64,000 nt of DNA, from the NCBI RefSeq assembly GCF_000407565.1, contig NZ_ASWI01000004.1:298501-362500 (forward strand), in the 5' to 3' direction. A program made the translations under genes and the position numbers. A model generated the notes under the pieces. The model was given only the letters and a program-made list of their open reading frames with translations. It was not told the origin of the DNA and made no database searches. Below, piece after piece: positions 25,358 through 33,808 of this stretch. The stretch's first letter is position 1. Each line of letters begins with the position of its first letter. This stretch comes from Enterococcus cecorum DSM 20682 = ATCC 43198. GTDB taxonomy: Bacteria > Bacillota > Bacilli > Lactobacillales > Enterococcaceae.

Positions 25358-26278
25358 ATGAATACGATTACAGTTATTGGAAGCATTAATTTAGACCGTA
25401 CGATTCGCTTAAGTCATATGCCACAAATTGGTGAAACGATGCATACAAAGGAAATCTTTTCTGCAGGTGGTGGTAAGGGAGCGAACCAAGCAGTAGCAGC
25501 CAAACGTCTAGGTGCGAATACATATTTCATCGGGGCTGTTGGCGAAGATGAAGCAGGTAAGTTGATGTTGGAATTGCTCAGTGAGGAAGAAATTAACTTG
25601 GATGCGGTGGCCAATGTGAAAGGAGAAGCGACGGGTCAGGCTTATATTATGGTGGATGACTTAGGACAAAATAGTATTATGATCCACGCAGGCGCCAATA
25701 ATGCTTTCACACCAGCGCATGTACAAGCACATCAAGCAATCATTGAAAAAAGTGATTTCATTATTGCTCAATTTGAAAGTCATTTAGCTAGTACGATTCA
25801 AGCTTTTGAAATTGCGAAAAAAGCCGGAGTAAAAACGATCTTAAATCCTGCGCCAGCTATGGAAAAAGTGCCGGAAGAATTGCTACGATTAACGGATATT
25901 ATTATTCCAAATGAAACGGAAACCGAAATCTTAACTGGTATTAAAATTACCGATGAAGCAAGTATGCAAAAAGCTGCTCAAAAACTTCATGATTTAGGCA
26001 TTGAAGGGGTCATTATTACTGTGGGTAGTAAGGGTGCTTATTATGAAGTGCATGGTGAAAGTGGCATTGTGCCAGCCTTCAAAGTTGAAGCAAAAGATAC
26101 AACCGCTGCAGGAGATACCTTTATCGGTGCTTTAAGTACAGTGTTGAAGAAAGATTTAAGTAACTTACGCGCAGCTATTTCATATGGGAACCAGGCTTCT
26201 TCGTTAACAGTTCAACGCTTTGGTGCGCAACCATCCATTCCTTACTTAAATGAAATGAAACCAATGGAGGATCAGTAA
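25358..26278 (+). CDS. rbsK: Ribokinase
   Basis: Phosphorylates ribose to ribose 5-phosphate. The 306-aa PfkB-family protein has the N-terminal signature [16 protein letters not shown], the ATP-site segment [10 protein letters not shown], and the C-terminal [13 protein letters not shown] with the catalytic aspartate. AAGGGAGC precedes the ATG. rbsD starts one base after the stop. Confidence 0.95.
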   Translation: MNTITVIGSINLDRTIRLSHMPQIGETMHTKEIFSAGGGKGANQAVAAKRLGANTYFIGAVGEDEAGKLMLELLSEEEINLDAVANVKGEATGQAYIMVDDLGQNSIMIHAGANNAFTPAHVQAHQAIIEKSDFIIAQFESHLASTIQAFEIAKKAGVKTILNPAPAMEKVPEELLRLTDIIIPNETETEILTGIKITDEASMQKAAQKLHDLGIEGVIITVGSKGAYYEVHGESGIVPAFKVEAKDTTAAGDTFIGALSTVLKKDLSNLRAAISYGNQASSLTVQRFGAQPSIPYLNEMKPMEDQ

Positions 26279-26279
26279 T

Positions 26280-26675
26280 ATGAAAAAATCAACAGTTATT
26301 AATTCAGATATTTCACGTGTGATTGCACAAATGGGGCATTTTGACTTATTAAGTATTGGTGATGCAGGGATGCCAGTACCAATGACTACAGAAAAGATTG
26401 ATCTAGCGGTAACTAAGGGTGTGCCTAGTTTTATCGATGTGTTGGAAAATGTCTTAACGGAATTAGAAGTTCAAAAGATTTATCTAGCAGAAGAAATCAA
26501 AACATACAATCCAAATATGTTAGCTAAAATTCAGAAACTAATGCCAGAAGTGGAAATTGCCTTTATTCCACATAGTCAAATGAAACAAGACTTAAATCGT
26601 TGTCATGCCTTTATCAGAACTGGTGAAATGACACCATATGCCAATATCTTACTAGAAAGCGGCGTAGTATTTTAA
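26280..26675 (+). CDS. rbsD: D-ribose pyranase
   Basis: Interconverts pyranose and furanose forms of ribose, which supplies ribokinase with its substrate. The 131-aa protein has the family N-terminus ([26 protein letters not shown]) with the catalytic His in GHFD. GGAGG lies at the end of rbsK, 10 bases before the ATG. Full normal length. Confidence 0.94.
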   Translation: MKKSTVINSDISRVIAQMGHFDLLSIGDAGMPVPMTTEKIDLAVTKGVPSFIDVLENVLTELEVQKIYLAEEIKTYNPNMLAKIQKLMPEVEIAFIPHSQMKQDLNRCHAFIRTGEMTPYANILLESGVVF

Positions 26676-26699
26676 TTATTAGAAGGGATTTTTGATTTT

Positions 26700-27587
26700 A
26701 TGAACACTGTAGCATTATTAGTTGGTTTAGGGCCATTGATTGGTTGGGGGATTTTCCCTACGATTGCTTCCAAATTTGGTGGACGTCCAAGTAATCAGAT
26801 TTTAGGTGCGACTTTAGGAACCTTGATTTTTGCCCTTATTTTTAATATGACGCAAGGAATCGCACTGCCAACTGGACATGATTTACTTTTTGCGATTCTT
26901 TCGGGTATTGGCTGGGCAAGTGCACAAATTTTGACTTTTTATAGTTTTACTTTAATTGGTTCTTCACGTGCGATGCCAATTACCACTGCTTTTCAATTAC
27001 TAGGGGCTTCTTTATGGGGTGTCATTGCTTTAGGTGATTGGCCAAGTGCAATGGATAAAATCATTGGCGCCTTAGCTTTAGTCTTAATTATTCTAGGTGC
27101 TTGGATGACGGTTTGGAGCGAACATAAAAATACTGAACATCAAGCCCATTTACAAAAAGCGGTATTGATTTTAGCTGTGGGTGAAATCGGTTATTGGGCC
27201 TATTCTGCTGCCCCACAAGCAACTGATTTAACTGGGATGCAAGCTTTCTTACCACAAGCAATTGGTATGGTTTTAGTCGCTGTAGTTTACGACTTTTACA
27301 ATCATTTTAAATCAAACGAACCTTTGGCATTACAAGAAGCAGTCTCTTATAAACAAATTTTTTCAGGCTTCTTCTTTGCTTTTGCTGCATTAACATATTT
27401 GATTTCTGCTCAACCAGATATGAATGGGTTGGCTACTGGTTTTATTTTGTCACAAACATCAGTAATATTAGCAACTTTAACTGGTATTTATTTCTTAAAA
27501 CAAGCAAAAACCAAAAAAGAAATGACTGTAACAATTTTAGGCTTGGTACTTATTATCTTTGCCGCAAGTTTAACGGTAATTGTATAA
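26700..27587 (+). CDS. rbsU: Ribose uptake protein RbsU (GRP/DMT-type transporter)
   Basis: A 295-aa integral membrane protein with about ten transmembrane helices of the glucose/ribose uptake (GRP) family, starting MNTVALLVGLGPLIGWGIFP and containing the family pattern GSSRAMPITTAFQLLGASLW. It replaces the ABC-type RbsABC system seen in other bacteria, as known for Lactobacillus sakei rbsUDK. AGAAGGGA precedes the ATG. It closes the operon; a terminator follows. Confidence 0.9.
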   Translation: MNTVALLVGLGPLIGWGIFPTIASKFGGRPSNQILGATLGTLIFALIFNMTQGIALPTGHDLLFAILSGIGWASAQILTFYSFTLIGSSRAMPITTAFQLLGASLWGVIALGDWPSAMDKIIGALALVLIILGAWMTVWSEHKNTEHQAHLQKAVLILAVGEIGYWAYSAAPQATDLTGMQAFLPQAIGMVLVAVVYDFYNHFKSNEPLALQEAVSYKQIFSGFFFAFAALTYLISAQPDMNGLATGFILSQTSVILATLTGIYFLKQAKTKKEMTVTILGLVLIIFAASLTVIV

Positions 27588-27600
27588 AAATAATGAACAT

Positions 27601-27648
27601 AAACGAATTTCTAAGCAACTGATGGTGGTTGTTTGGAAATTCGTTTTT
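27601..27648 (+). terminator. Terminator of the ribose operon
   Basis: Arms ACGAATTTC (27603-27611) and GAAATTCGT (27636-27644), then a T-run. Confidence 0.75.
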
Positions 27649-27747
27649 ATCATATAGAAAAGATTTTTTTAAGATTACTGGCTATTTCTTGCAAGTGTTG
27701 TAATCTAGCGTATATTAATCTTTGAATAGCATTTAAGGAGATTGATT

Positions 27748-28629
27748 ATGAAAAAGCAACTTTATCACATACTTGGTTTATTGGCAGTCGGGGTGATGAT
27801 TGTTTTACTTTGGTTTTTCTGGCCAAGTAATAAAGAAACCGCACCAAAAGCAGCGCATAGTAATCACAAACAAGTCACTTCAACACAAAATGAAGTTAAA
27901 GCCTATCCTGTCACTTTATTTTTTCACGGATATGGCGGGACAAAACATTCGATGGGTGGAATGATTCAACGCCTTTCTTCCCGTTACCAAGCAACACATA
28001 CGCTGGATTTGACCGTGAATACAGATGGCACGATTCAGACATCCGGGACATTTGAACAAGCAGACAAACCAGTACTCATAAATGTATTATTTGCTGATAA
28101 TAAAAACAATGAATGGAATCAAGCTGAATGGATTTACCAAGCCTTACAATTTGTTAAAACCCAATATCATGTTGAAAAAGTCAATGTAGTCGGACATTCA
28201 ATGGGTGGGGTAAGCTTATTTCGCTTTTTAGAAACGTATCAAAATCAAGGCGAACTGCCAACGGTTGAGCATTTTATTTCGATTGCAGCACCGCTTAATG
28301 AATTTTTAGATACTTCAAATGAACAAAGTGTGGATGGCTTATTGCAACAAGGGCCGACACAGATTAGCCCTAGGTATCAAGATTTTCAAAATAATATTGC
28401 CAATTTCCCTAAAAATGTCCAAGTGAGCTTATTTGCTGGACAATTAAGCGCGTCTGATTTAAGTGATGGTACTGTGCCACTTACTTCAGCCCTCGCCGTC
28501 AATCAATTATTATCAAGTCAGCAAATACCAGTTGAAACTTTTGTGTTTAAAGGGGTTTTAGCCCAACATTCAGCGCTTCATGCTAATCCAAAAGTAGATA
28601 AAAGAATCGCAGAAATACTTTGGAAATAA
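27748..28629 (+). CDS. DUF915 family alpha/beta hydrolase, membrane-anchored or exported
   Basis: A 293-aa protein with an N-terminal membrane segment (about 6-24, LYHILGLLAVGVMIVLLWFF) acting as signal anchor. The hydrolase domain has the oxyanion-side motif LFFHGYGGTKHS and the nucleophile elbow GHSMGG with Ser151. A late Asp (SDGTVP) and a His near the C-terminus (QHSALH) complete a plausible triad. The ATG at 27748 is preferred over TTG 27742 because of AAGGAG. Such proteins are common cell-surface hydrolases of lactic bacteria; substrate unknown. Confidence 0.85.
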   Translation: MKKQLYHILGLLAVGVMIVLLWFFWPSNKETAPKAAHSNHKQVTSTQNEVKAYPVTLFFHGYGGTKHSMGGMIQRLSSRYQATHTLDLTVNTDGTIQTSGTFEQADKPVLINVLFADNKNNEWNQAEWIYQALQFVKTQYHVEKVNVVGHSMGGVSLFRFLETYQNQGELPTVEHFISIAAPLNEFLDTSNEQSVDGLLQQGPTQISPRYQDFQNNIANFPKNVQVSLFAGQLSASDLSDGTVPLTSALAVNQLLSSQQIPVETFVFKGVLAQHSALHANPKVDKRIAEILWK

Positions 28630-28658
28630 TTTTTTTTGAAAAAACTTTGAAAAAATAG

Positions 28659-28687
28659 TTGAAAACTGTAAAATCTTACGCTATACT
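28659..28687 (+). promoter_or_regulatory. Promoter of rplK-rplA
   Basis: TTGAAA (28659-28664) and TATACT (28682-28687) with a 17-base spacer. Confidence 0.7.
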
Positions 28688-28718
28688 ATTACAGTGTGCA
28701 CGAAAGAGTGTACATTAC

Positions 28719-28752
28719 GTGGGAGGAGAAATTTTGAGCTCCAATTAACCAC
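28719..28752 (+). promoter_or_regulatory. Ribosomal protein L1 binding-site mimic in the rplK leader
   Basis: GTGGGAGG (28719-28726) and AACCAC (28747-28752), with an inner stem GGAG/CTCC, copy the L1-binding helix of 23S rRNA (GGUGGGAGGCU facing AUACCACC). L1 represses its own operon by binding such sites in Bacteria. The site ends shortly before the rplK ribosome site. Confidence 0.7.
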
Positions 28753-28778
28753 ATCACGGACTCAAGGAGGTATGTCTC

Positions 28779-29201
28779 GTGGCAAAGAAAGTAGAAAAAA
28801 TTGTTAAATTGCAAATTCCTGCAGGTAAAGCAACACCAGCTCCACCAGTAGGTCCTGCATTAGGTCAAGCAGGGGTTAACATCATGGGATTCACTAAAGA
28901 ATTCAATGCTCGTACCGCTGATCAAGCAGGTTTAATTATTCCGGTTGTGATTTCTGTATACGAAGACCGTTCATTCACATTCGTTACAAAAACACCACCA
29001 GCTGCAGTATTATTAAAGAAAGCTGCTAAAATTGAAAAAGGCTCAGGTGTGCCTAACAAAACTAAAGTTGCCAAAGTTACCAGCGATCAAGTAAGAGAAA
29101 TCGCTGAGTTGAAAATGGAAGACCTAAACGCTGCATCTGTTGAAGCTGCAATGCGCATGGTTGAAGGAACTGCACGAAGCATGGGTATCACTGTAGAATA
29201 A
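28779..29201 (+). CDS. rplK: 50S ribosomal protein L11
   Basis: A 140-aa protein of the GTPase-associated centre. The N-terminus [20 protein letters not shown] and the segment [15 protein letters not shown] are typical, and the rRNA-binding C-terminal domain ends RSMGITVE. The start is GTG, behind AAGGAGG. It is first in the rplK-rplA operon. Confidence 0.97.
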   Translation: MAKKVEKIVKLQIPAGKATPAPPVGPALGQAGVNIMGFTKEFNARTADQAGLIIPVVISVYEDRSFTFVTKTPPAAVLLKKAAKIEKGSGVPNKTKVAKVTSDQVREIAELKMEDLNAASVEAAMRMVEGTARSMGITVE

Positions 29202-29259
29202 TTTCTGCAAACCCTAGCGTAGCTTCTCAGTTGGCTTTATATTGAAAAATATAAAACAC

Positions 29260-29285
29260 GTGGGAGGTTCTACCGTTATAACCAC
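29260..29285 (+). promoter_or_regulatory. Second L1 binding-site mimic, before rplA
   Basis: GTGGGAGG (29260-29267) and AACCAC (29280-29285), with an inner GGT/ACC pair, repeat the motif found before rplK. The second strand ends 5 bases before the AAGGAGG site of rplA. Confidence 0.65.
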
Positions 29286-29302
29286 ATCAAGGAGGAAAAC
29301 TA

Positions 29303-29992
29303 ATGGCTAAAAAAAGCAAAAAAATGCAAGAAGCATTGAAAAAAGTTGAAGCTGCTAAATTATACTCTGTTGAAGAAGCTGTAGCTTTAGCAAAAGAAAC
29401 AAACTTTGCAAAATTTGATGCAACTGTTGAAGTTGCTTATCGTTTAAATGTAGATCCTAAGAAAGCAGACCAACAAATTCGTGGCGCTGTTGTATTACCA
29501 AATGGTACTGGTAAAACTCAATCTGTCTTAGTATTTGCACGTGGCGAAAAAGCAAAAGAAGCAGAAGCTGCTGGTGCTGACTATGTTGGTGAAGCAGACT
29601 TAGTACAAAAAATTCAAGGTGGTTGGTTCGACTTTGACGTTGTCGTAGCAACTCCTGATATGATGGCTGAAGTTGGTAAATTAGGTCGTGTCTTAGGTCC
29701 TAAAGGCTTAATGCCAAACCCTAAAACTGGTACTGTTACAATGGACGTTACAAAAGCAGTTAACGAAGTAAAAGCTGGTAAAGTAACTTACCGTGTAGAC
29801 CGTAACGGTAACATTCATGTACCAATCGGTAAAGTATCATTTGACAACGAAAAATTAGTTGAAAACTTCAAGACTATTCATGACGTTTTAGTAAAAGCAA
29901 AACCATCTGCTGCTAAAGGTCAATACATGAAGAACATTACAATTACAACAACATTTGGTCCTGGAATCCATGTTGACCAAGCTAGTTTCTAA
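29303..29992 (+). CDS. rplA: 50S ribosomal protein L1
   Basis: A 229-aa L1-stalk protein and translational repressor of its operon. The segment [22 protein letters not shown] is the family signature. AAGGAGG lies before the ATG. Two copies of its RNA site are visible in the operon leaders. Confidence 0.97.
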   Translation: MAKKSKKMQEALKKVEAAKLYSVEEAVALAKETNFAKFDATVEVAYRLNVDPKKADQQIRGAVVLPNGTGKTQSVLVFARGEKAKEAEAAGADYVGEADLVQKIQGGWFDFDVVVATPDMMAEVGKLGRVLGPKGLMPNPKTGTVTMDVTKAVNEVKAGKVTYRVDRNGNIHVPIGKVSFDNEKLVENFKTIHDVLVKAKPSAAKGQYMKNITITTTFGPGIHVDQASF

Positions 29993-30009
29993 TTTTTAGA
30001 AAAAAAGTG

Positions 30010-30045
30010 TTGACTTGTCCACTTTATCATGGTAAAGTGGACAAG
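30010..30045 (+). promoter_or_regulatory. rplJ promoter carried on a perfect inverted repeat
   Basis: TTGACT (30010-30015) and TAAAGT (30033-30038) are 17 bases apart. Both overlap 13-bp arms, CTTGTCCACTTTA (30014-30026) and its complement at 30033-30045. No T-run follows, so termination is unlikely. Confidence 0.6.
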
Positions 30046-30204
30046 GTTAAATAATTAACTGTACCGAAGACAGTAGGTGAGGCAACTCATAAATCCTACC
30101 GAGGACACTTATTGATAAGATCAATGGTCCCTCTATGTCTACGGTGGCATAGAGTTTTTTCGTATAGAGAAACTCTTCCATCAAAATCAGGAGGTGAAAG
30201 TATA
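30046..30204 (+). promoter_or_regulatory. L10 leader with attenuator
   Basis: The 160-base leader before rplJ matches the place and style of the L10 leader RNA, which binds the L10(L12)4 complex for feedback. Near its 3' end CTCTATG (30131-30137) and CATAGAG (30148-30154) form a hairpin followed by six T, an intrinsic terminator 45 bases before the start codon. This supports control by transcription attenuation. Confidence 0.75.
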
Positions 30205-30705
30205 ATGAGTGAAGCATCTATCGCTAAAAAAGCTGCTATTGTTGAAGAAGTTACAGAAAAATTCAACGCTGCTGCATCTGTTGTAATCGTTGATTACCGT
30301 GGATTAACAGTTGATGAAGTAACTCGTTTACGTAAACAATTACGCGAAGCAAACGTAGAAATGAAAGTTATCAAAAATTCTATCCTTTCTCGTGCTGCTA
30401 AAGCTGCTGGTTTAGAAGGTCTTGATGAAGTATTCACAGGTCCTACTGCTGTAGCGTTCAGTAATGAAGATGTAGTCGCACCAGCTAAGATTATGGATGA
30501 ATTTGCTAAAGAAGCAAAAGCATTAGAAATCAAAGGTGGTATCATCGAAGGTAAAGTGGCATCATTGGAAGAAATCCATGCATTGGCAAAATTACCAAAC
30601 CGCGAAGGATTACTATCTATGTTACTATCTGTTCTTCAAGCTCCAGTCCGCAACGTGGCATACGCTGTCAAAGCTGTGGCAGAAAAGAACGAAGAAGTGG
30701 CTTAA
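30205..30705 (+). CDS. rplJ: 50S ribosomal protein L10
   Basis: A 166-aa stalk base protein that carries L7/L12 dimers. It starts [20 protein letters not shown]; the frame extends upstream through the leader terminator to 30112, which is excluded. AGGAGGTG precedes ATG 30205. The segments [20 protein letters not shown] and [12 protein letters not shown] are typical, and the C-terminal helix binds L12. Confidence 0.96.
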   Translation: MSEASIAKKAAIVEEVTEKFNAAASVVIVDYRGLTVDEVTRLRKQLREANVEMKVIKNSILSRAAKAAGLEGLDEVFTGPTAVAFSNEDVVAPAKIMDEFAKEAKALEIKGGIIEGKVASLEEIHALAKLPNREGLLSMLLSVLQAPVRNVAYAVKAVAEKNEEVA

Positions 30706-30780
30706 TCGCTGCTTAATTAATCAGAAATTGATGCAATTTGAAAACATATTAATTATTTAAAATATTGGAGGATAATCATA

Positions 30781-31149
30781 ATGGCATTAAACATTGAAAA
30801 CATTGTTGAAGAGCTAAAAGGCGCAACAATCTTAGAATTAAACGACTTAGTTAAAGCTATCGAAGAAGAATTTGGCGTATCTGCCGCAGCTCCTGTAGCT
30901 GTTGCAGCTGCTGGTGGTGCAGCTGCTGCTGAAGAACAAACAGAATTCACTGTTGAATTAACAGCTGCTGGCGACCAAAAAGTTAAAGTTATCAAAGCAG
31001 TTCGTGAAGCTACTGGCTTAGGCTTGAAAGAAGCTAAAGCTGTTGTAGATGGCGCTCCTGCACCAGTTAAAGAAGGAATCTCTAAAGAAGAAGCAGAAGC
31101 TCTTAAAGCATCATTAGAAGAAGCTGGAGCAACTGTAACAGTTAAATAA
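30781..31149 (+). CDS. rplL: 50S ribosomal protein L7/L12
   Basis: A 122-aa stalk protein with an N-terminal dimerisation domain, an Ala-rich hinge (about 38-52) and the C-terminal factor-binding domain ([20 protein letters not shown]). GGAGG precedes the ATG. A strong terminator ends the rplJ-rplL unit. Confidence 0.97.
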   Translation: MALNIENIVEELKGATILELNDLVKAIEEEFGVSAAAPVAVAAAGGAAAAEEQTEFTVELTAAGDQKVKVIKAVREATGLGLKEAKAVVDGAPAPVKEGISKEEAEALKASLEEAGATVTVK

Positions 31150-31172
31150 TTCGTTATTTAATTAGAGTTGAT

Positions 31173-31208
31173 GACTCAGGAAACAATTGTGTTTCCTGAG
31201 TCTTTTTT
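31173..31208 (+). terminator. Terminator of rplJ-rplL
   Basis: Arms GACTCAGGAAAC (31173-31184) and GTTTCCTGAGTC (31191-31202), followed by six T. Confidence 0.9.
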
Positions 31209-31377
31209 CTTTTATTCGTTATTATTTGTTGAATATATATTCTCTTCCACATTTCTTTTTTATTACTAATCGGTTCTATGCATAATGTCTTTGAGTTAAG
31301 AAATAATTAGCTGAATAGCACGTAAAATGTATCAATTTTGCTCCTTGTTGAAATTAGGTAAAGGTGAGGCAGTTTGT

Positions 31378-31500
31378 ATGGAAGATGAGATTGGTGTAGG
31401 TTACTTGCTAGGAGTTTATGATGCGTATGATTCGATGTATCAAGAGGGCTAGTTAGGTTTTGATTTGAATGATTTGGAAAATTTGCGAGATTTAAAATAA
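31378..31500 (+). pseudogene. Small reading frame interrupted by an in-frame TAG
   Basis: ATG at 31378 with GGTGAGG upstream opens MEDEIGVGYLLGVYDAYDSM, meets TAG at 31450, and stays in frame for 15 more codons (LGFDLNDLENLRDLK) to TAA at 31500. Both halves look like one acidic small protein. It may be a nonsense-mutated small gene or chance. No other gene lies in 31209-31535. Confidence 0.3.
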
Positions 31501-31535
31501 AAAAACAAGCAGCATGAAACTACTTGTTTAAGTGT

Positions 31536-31925
31536 TTATAAATTGCGTAGGATGCCAAAGATGATTAAGGCAATCACATATAGCCATAATAAGACTTGAT
31601 TCCACTGAGGATTTACTTGTTTCGTGAGTTGTAAATAGCGCTGATAGATGATTTCACCGATCAAAAACGGCAAAGTTAGTAATAAAAACGGATTTTCCAA
31701 GTAGGCGGTATGAAAGTCTAGCTGAATGAGTGCAATCAACATATGCGTTATCCCACATCCAGGACATAACCAACCAGTAATTGTACGAAATGGGCAGGGA
31801 ATACCTAAATGGGTGAAATTTAACCAAAGATAATAGCCAAATCCGACACCTAAAATGATCAAAAGGTATCGGATTTCTTTTTGTATTTGGCTTTTTGTTA
31901 TTGTTTTTTTAGAATTCATATTCAT
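31536..31925 (-). CDS. DUF2752 membrane protein
   Basis: A 129-aa protein with three to four transmembrane helices and the DUF2752 core CPFRTITGWLCPGCGITHML, in which the two-cysteine motif CPGCG is diagnostic. The start is placed at ATG 31925, overlapping the end of the DUF4234 gene; no ribosome site is visible, which suggests translational coupling. Function is unknown for the family. Confidence 0.8.
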   Translation of the reverse strand: MNMNSKKTITKSQIQKEIRYLLIILGVGFGYYLWLNFTHLGIPCPFRTITGWLCPGCGITHMLIALIQLDFHTAYLENPFLLLTLPFLIGEIIYQRYLQLTKQVNPQWNQVLLWLYVIALIIFGILRNL

Positions 31926-32277
31926 CAAAGAAATTATTTTCGATATTTTGCATAATACACATATTGACAATAGGTAATTGGAAAATTGCTAAAATTAAGA
32001 AAATCAAATCAAAATTGCTATTGTTTTTAGAGATTTTGTTACATAAGGTTCCCATTTTATAGTACCAATAAAAGCTATAGATCCCACAAGTAATAAAAGT
32101 AAAGACTAATAATAAAGCACCAGAGACGCGTGTGGTACTTAAGTCTTCGGGATACATGGATTCATAAATGTTGTGAATTTCATCGTTTAGCATCACCATC
32201 CAGTAAAGAGAATAAATGCCACAAGTGACTAAACTTAAAAGGATGGATACGACAAAGTTTCTTTTGGTAACTTTCAT
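31909..32277 (-). CDS. DUF4234-type membrane protein
   Basis: A 122-aa protein with three predicted membrane segments. The repeated pattern LVTCGIYSLYWMV and FITCGIYSFYWYY is the DUF4234 signature. ATG 32277 is chosen because TAGGAG lies 7 bases upstream; the longer frame to 32310 has no site. It forms a two-gene leftward unit with the DUF2752 gene. Function unknown. Confidence 0.8.
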   Translation of the reverse strand: MKVTKRNFVVSILLSLVTCGIYSLYWMVMLNDEIHNIYESMYPEDLSTTRVSGALLLVFTFITCGIYSFYWYYKMGTLCNKISKNNSNFDLIFLILAIFQLPIVNMCIMQNIENNFFDEYEF

Positions 32278-32366
32278 TTTTAAACTCCTAACTACTAACA
32301 TATTTTTCATTTTAGATTATTATACACAAAATTAATAAATATTTCATCCACCTTTGGACCAAATCA

Positions 32367-32930
32367 TTATGAATTGTTGGTAAAATGTGCCGTTTGTGTT
32401 AATTGTATGAGAAGTTGCACGATTTTTTCAATAGGATAATCGCTGTCTTCTTCTAGCCAATATTTGATTAAAGAGATGGCTCCTGAAGTGAAAAAGGCAA
32501 AGGAGAGTTCCAATTCAAAAGGACTCGCTTGTGGGAAATTCAAGGCAAAGTTTTGTAATGAGAGATTTTTGACGCTAAGCAAGACTTGTTCGGTGAATTT
32601 ATCACTCTGACTACTTTTTAAAACAAGTATTTGTAAGCCTTCATCTTTTTTGACAAAATTGAGGAGTGTGGTCAGACTTTTTTCTAGATTTAAATCACTT
32701 TCCGAAAATTCCTGCTTAACAGTTTGGATATAGCTTGACTGAATTTTGTTATATAAGTCTAGCACATCTGTATAATAGCGATAAAAAGTCCCCCGATTAA
32801 TATCTGCTTTTTCGGCAATTTCTTTCACGGTTATTTTGTTTAAGTCTTTTTCTTTAAGCAAGTCAAAAAAGGTCTGTTGAATGACTTGTTTGGTATATTG
32901 ACTGCGACGATTATCAATTGTTCCAGCCAT
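32367..32930 (-). CDS. TetR family regulator
   Basis: A 187-aa repressor with the N-terminal helix-turn-helix (ITVKEIAEKADINRGTFYRYYTD, about 33-56) and a C-terminal ligand domain with a typical TetR_C pattern (FFTSGAISLIKYWLEE). GAAAGGAAG precedes the ATG. It is divergent from an ABC exporter, and inverted repeats lie in the shared interval, so it most likely controls that exporter and itself. Confidence 0.9.
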   Translation of the reverse strand: MAGTIDNRRSQYTKQVIQQTFFDLLKEKDLNKITVKEIAEKADINRGTFYRYYTDVLDLYNKIQSSYIQTVKQEFSESDLNLEKSLTTLLNFVKKDEGLQILVLKSSQSDKFTEQVLLSVKNLSLQNFALNFPQASPFELELSFAFFTSGAISLIKYWLEEDSDYPIEKIVQLLIQLTQTAHFTNNS

Positions 32931-32951
32931 AAAAATCTTCCTTTCTGATGA

Positions 32952-33060
32952 TGAACAGTTACTAAAAATGTGTTCAGTTCATGGCATAGCGTTTTAGATT
33001 GTTACTTGAGCTTTCTTATTAACCATAGTATACTAACAGTGTGTTAAAAATTCAACACTG
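32952..33060. promoter_or_regulatory. Divergent control region between tetR-type gene and ABC exporter
   Basis: The exporter promoter is TTGAGC (33006-33011) and TATACT (33029-33034), 17 bases apart. Just downstream CAGTGT (33037-33042) and ACACTG (33055-33060) form an inverted repeat over the start point. On the regulator side TGAACA (32952-32957) and TGTTCA (32970-32975) form another. Both are plausible operators, though they differ in sequence. Confidence 0.55.
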
Positions 33061-33097
33061 TGTACAAATAATCGAAAAGTAAGGCGAGGAAAATTTC

Positions 33098-33799
33098 ATG
33101 GAATATATCGAAGTGAAAAATGAATCCAAACATTACCAAATGGGGGAGACGACCATTACAGCGAATAATCGACTTTCTTTTTCTGTCAAGAAGGGTGAAT
33201 TAGCGATTATTTTAGGTCCGAGTGGTGCGGGCAAGTCTACCGTACTGAATATTTTAGGAGGCATGGATACACCGGATGAAGGGGAAATTTTTGTGGATGG
33301 TGTAGACATTGCGAAGTTTAATGAAAAAGAATTAACGACCTACCGACGCTTAGATGTGGGTTTTGTCTTTCAGTTTTATAATTTGGTGCCGAATTTAACT
33401 GCAAAGGAAAACGTTGAATTGGCAACAGAACTTGTCAAAGATGCGATGGATCCGGTAGAAGTGTTAAAACTTGTCGGCTTAGAAAACCGTTTGGATAATT
33501 TCCCAGCTCAATTATCAGGAGGCGAGCAGCAACGGGTCTCTATCGCACGGGCTCTGGCTAAAAATCCTAAGTTACTGCTTTGTGATGAACCGACTGGCGC
33601 ATTGGATTTTCAGACAGGAAAGATGATTTTGAAATTATTGCAGCAAGTCAGTCAAGTGCATGGAAATACGGTCTTGATTATTACCCATAATTCGGCTTTG
33701 GTGCCGATTGCTAACCGTGTGATTCATATTAATGATGCCAAGGTGCAAAAAATAGAAGAAAATCCTCATCCAAAATCAATTGATGAACTTGTTTGGTAG
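33098..33799 (+). CDS. ABC transporter ATP-binding protein (MacB/LolD type)
   Basis: A 233-aa ATPase. Walker A is GPSGAGKST, the Q-loop [17 protein letters not shown], the signature [15 protein letters not shown], and Walker [13 protein letters not shown]. This pattern is that of ATPases paired with FtsX-like permeases. GAGGAAA precedes the ATG. Its stop adjoins the permease start. The regulated substrate could be an antimicrobial peptide, a drug or an envelope component; this cannot be told. Confidence 0.92.
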   Translation: MEYIEVKNESKHYQMGETTITANNRLSFSVKKGELAIILGPSGAGKSTVLNILGGMDTPDEGEIFVDGVDIAKFNEKELTTYRRLDVGFVFQFYNLVPNLTAKENVELATELVKDAMDPVEVLKLVGLENRLDNFPAQLSGGEQQRVSIARALAKNPKLLLCDEPTGALDFQTGKMILKLLQQVSQVHGNTVLIITHNSALVPIANRVIHINDAKVQKIEENPHPKSIDELVW

Positions 33800-33808
33800 G
33801 TGATGATG

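Noticed and set aside
30014-30045. Perfect hairpin after rplA as a terminator
   Set aside because: There is no T-run after it, and the arms contain a properly spaced promoter for rplJ.
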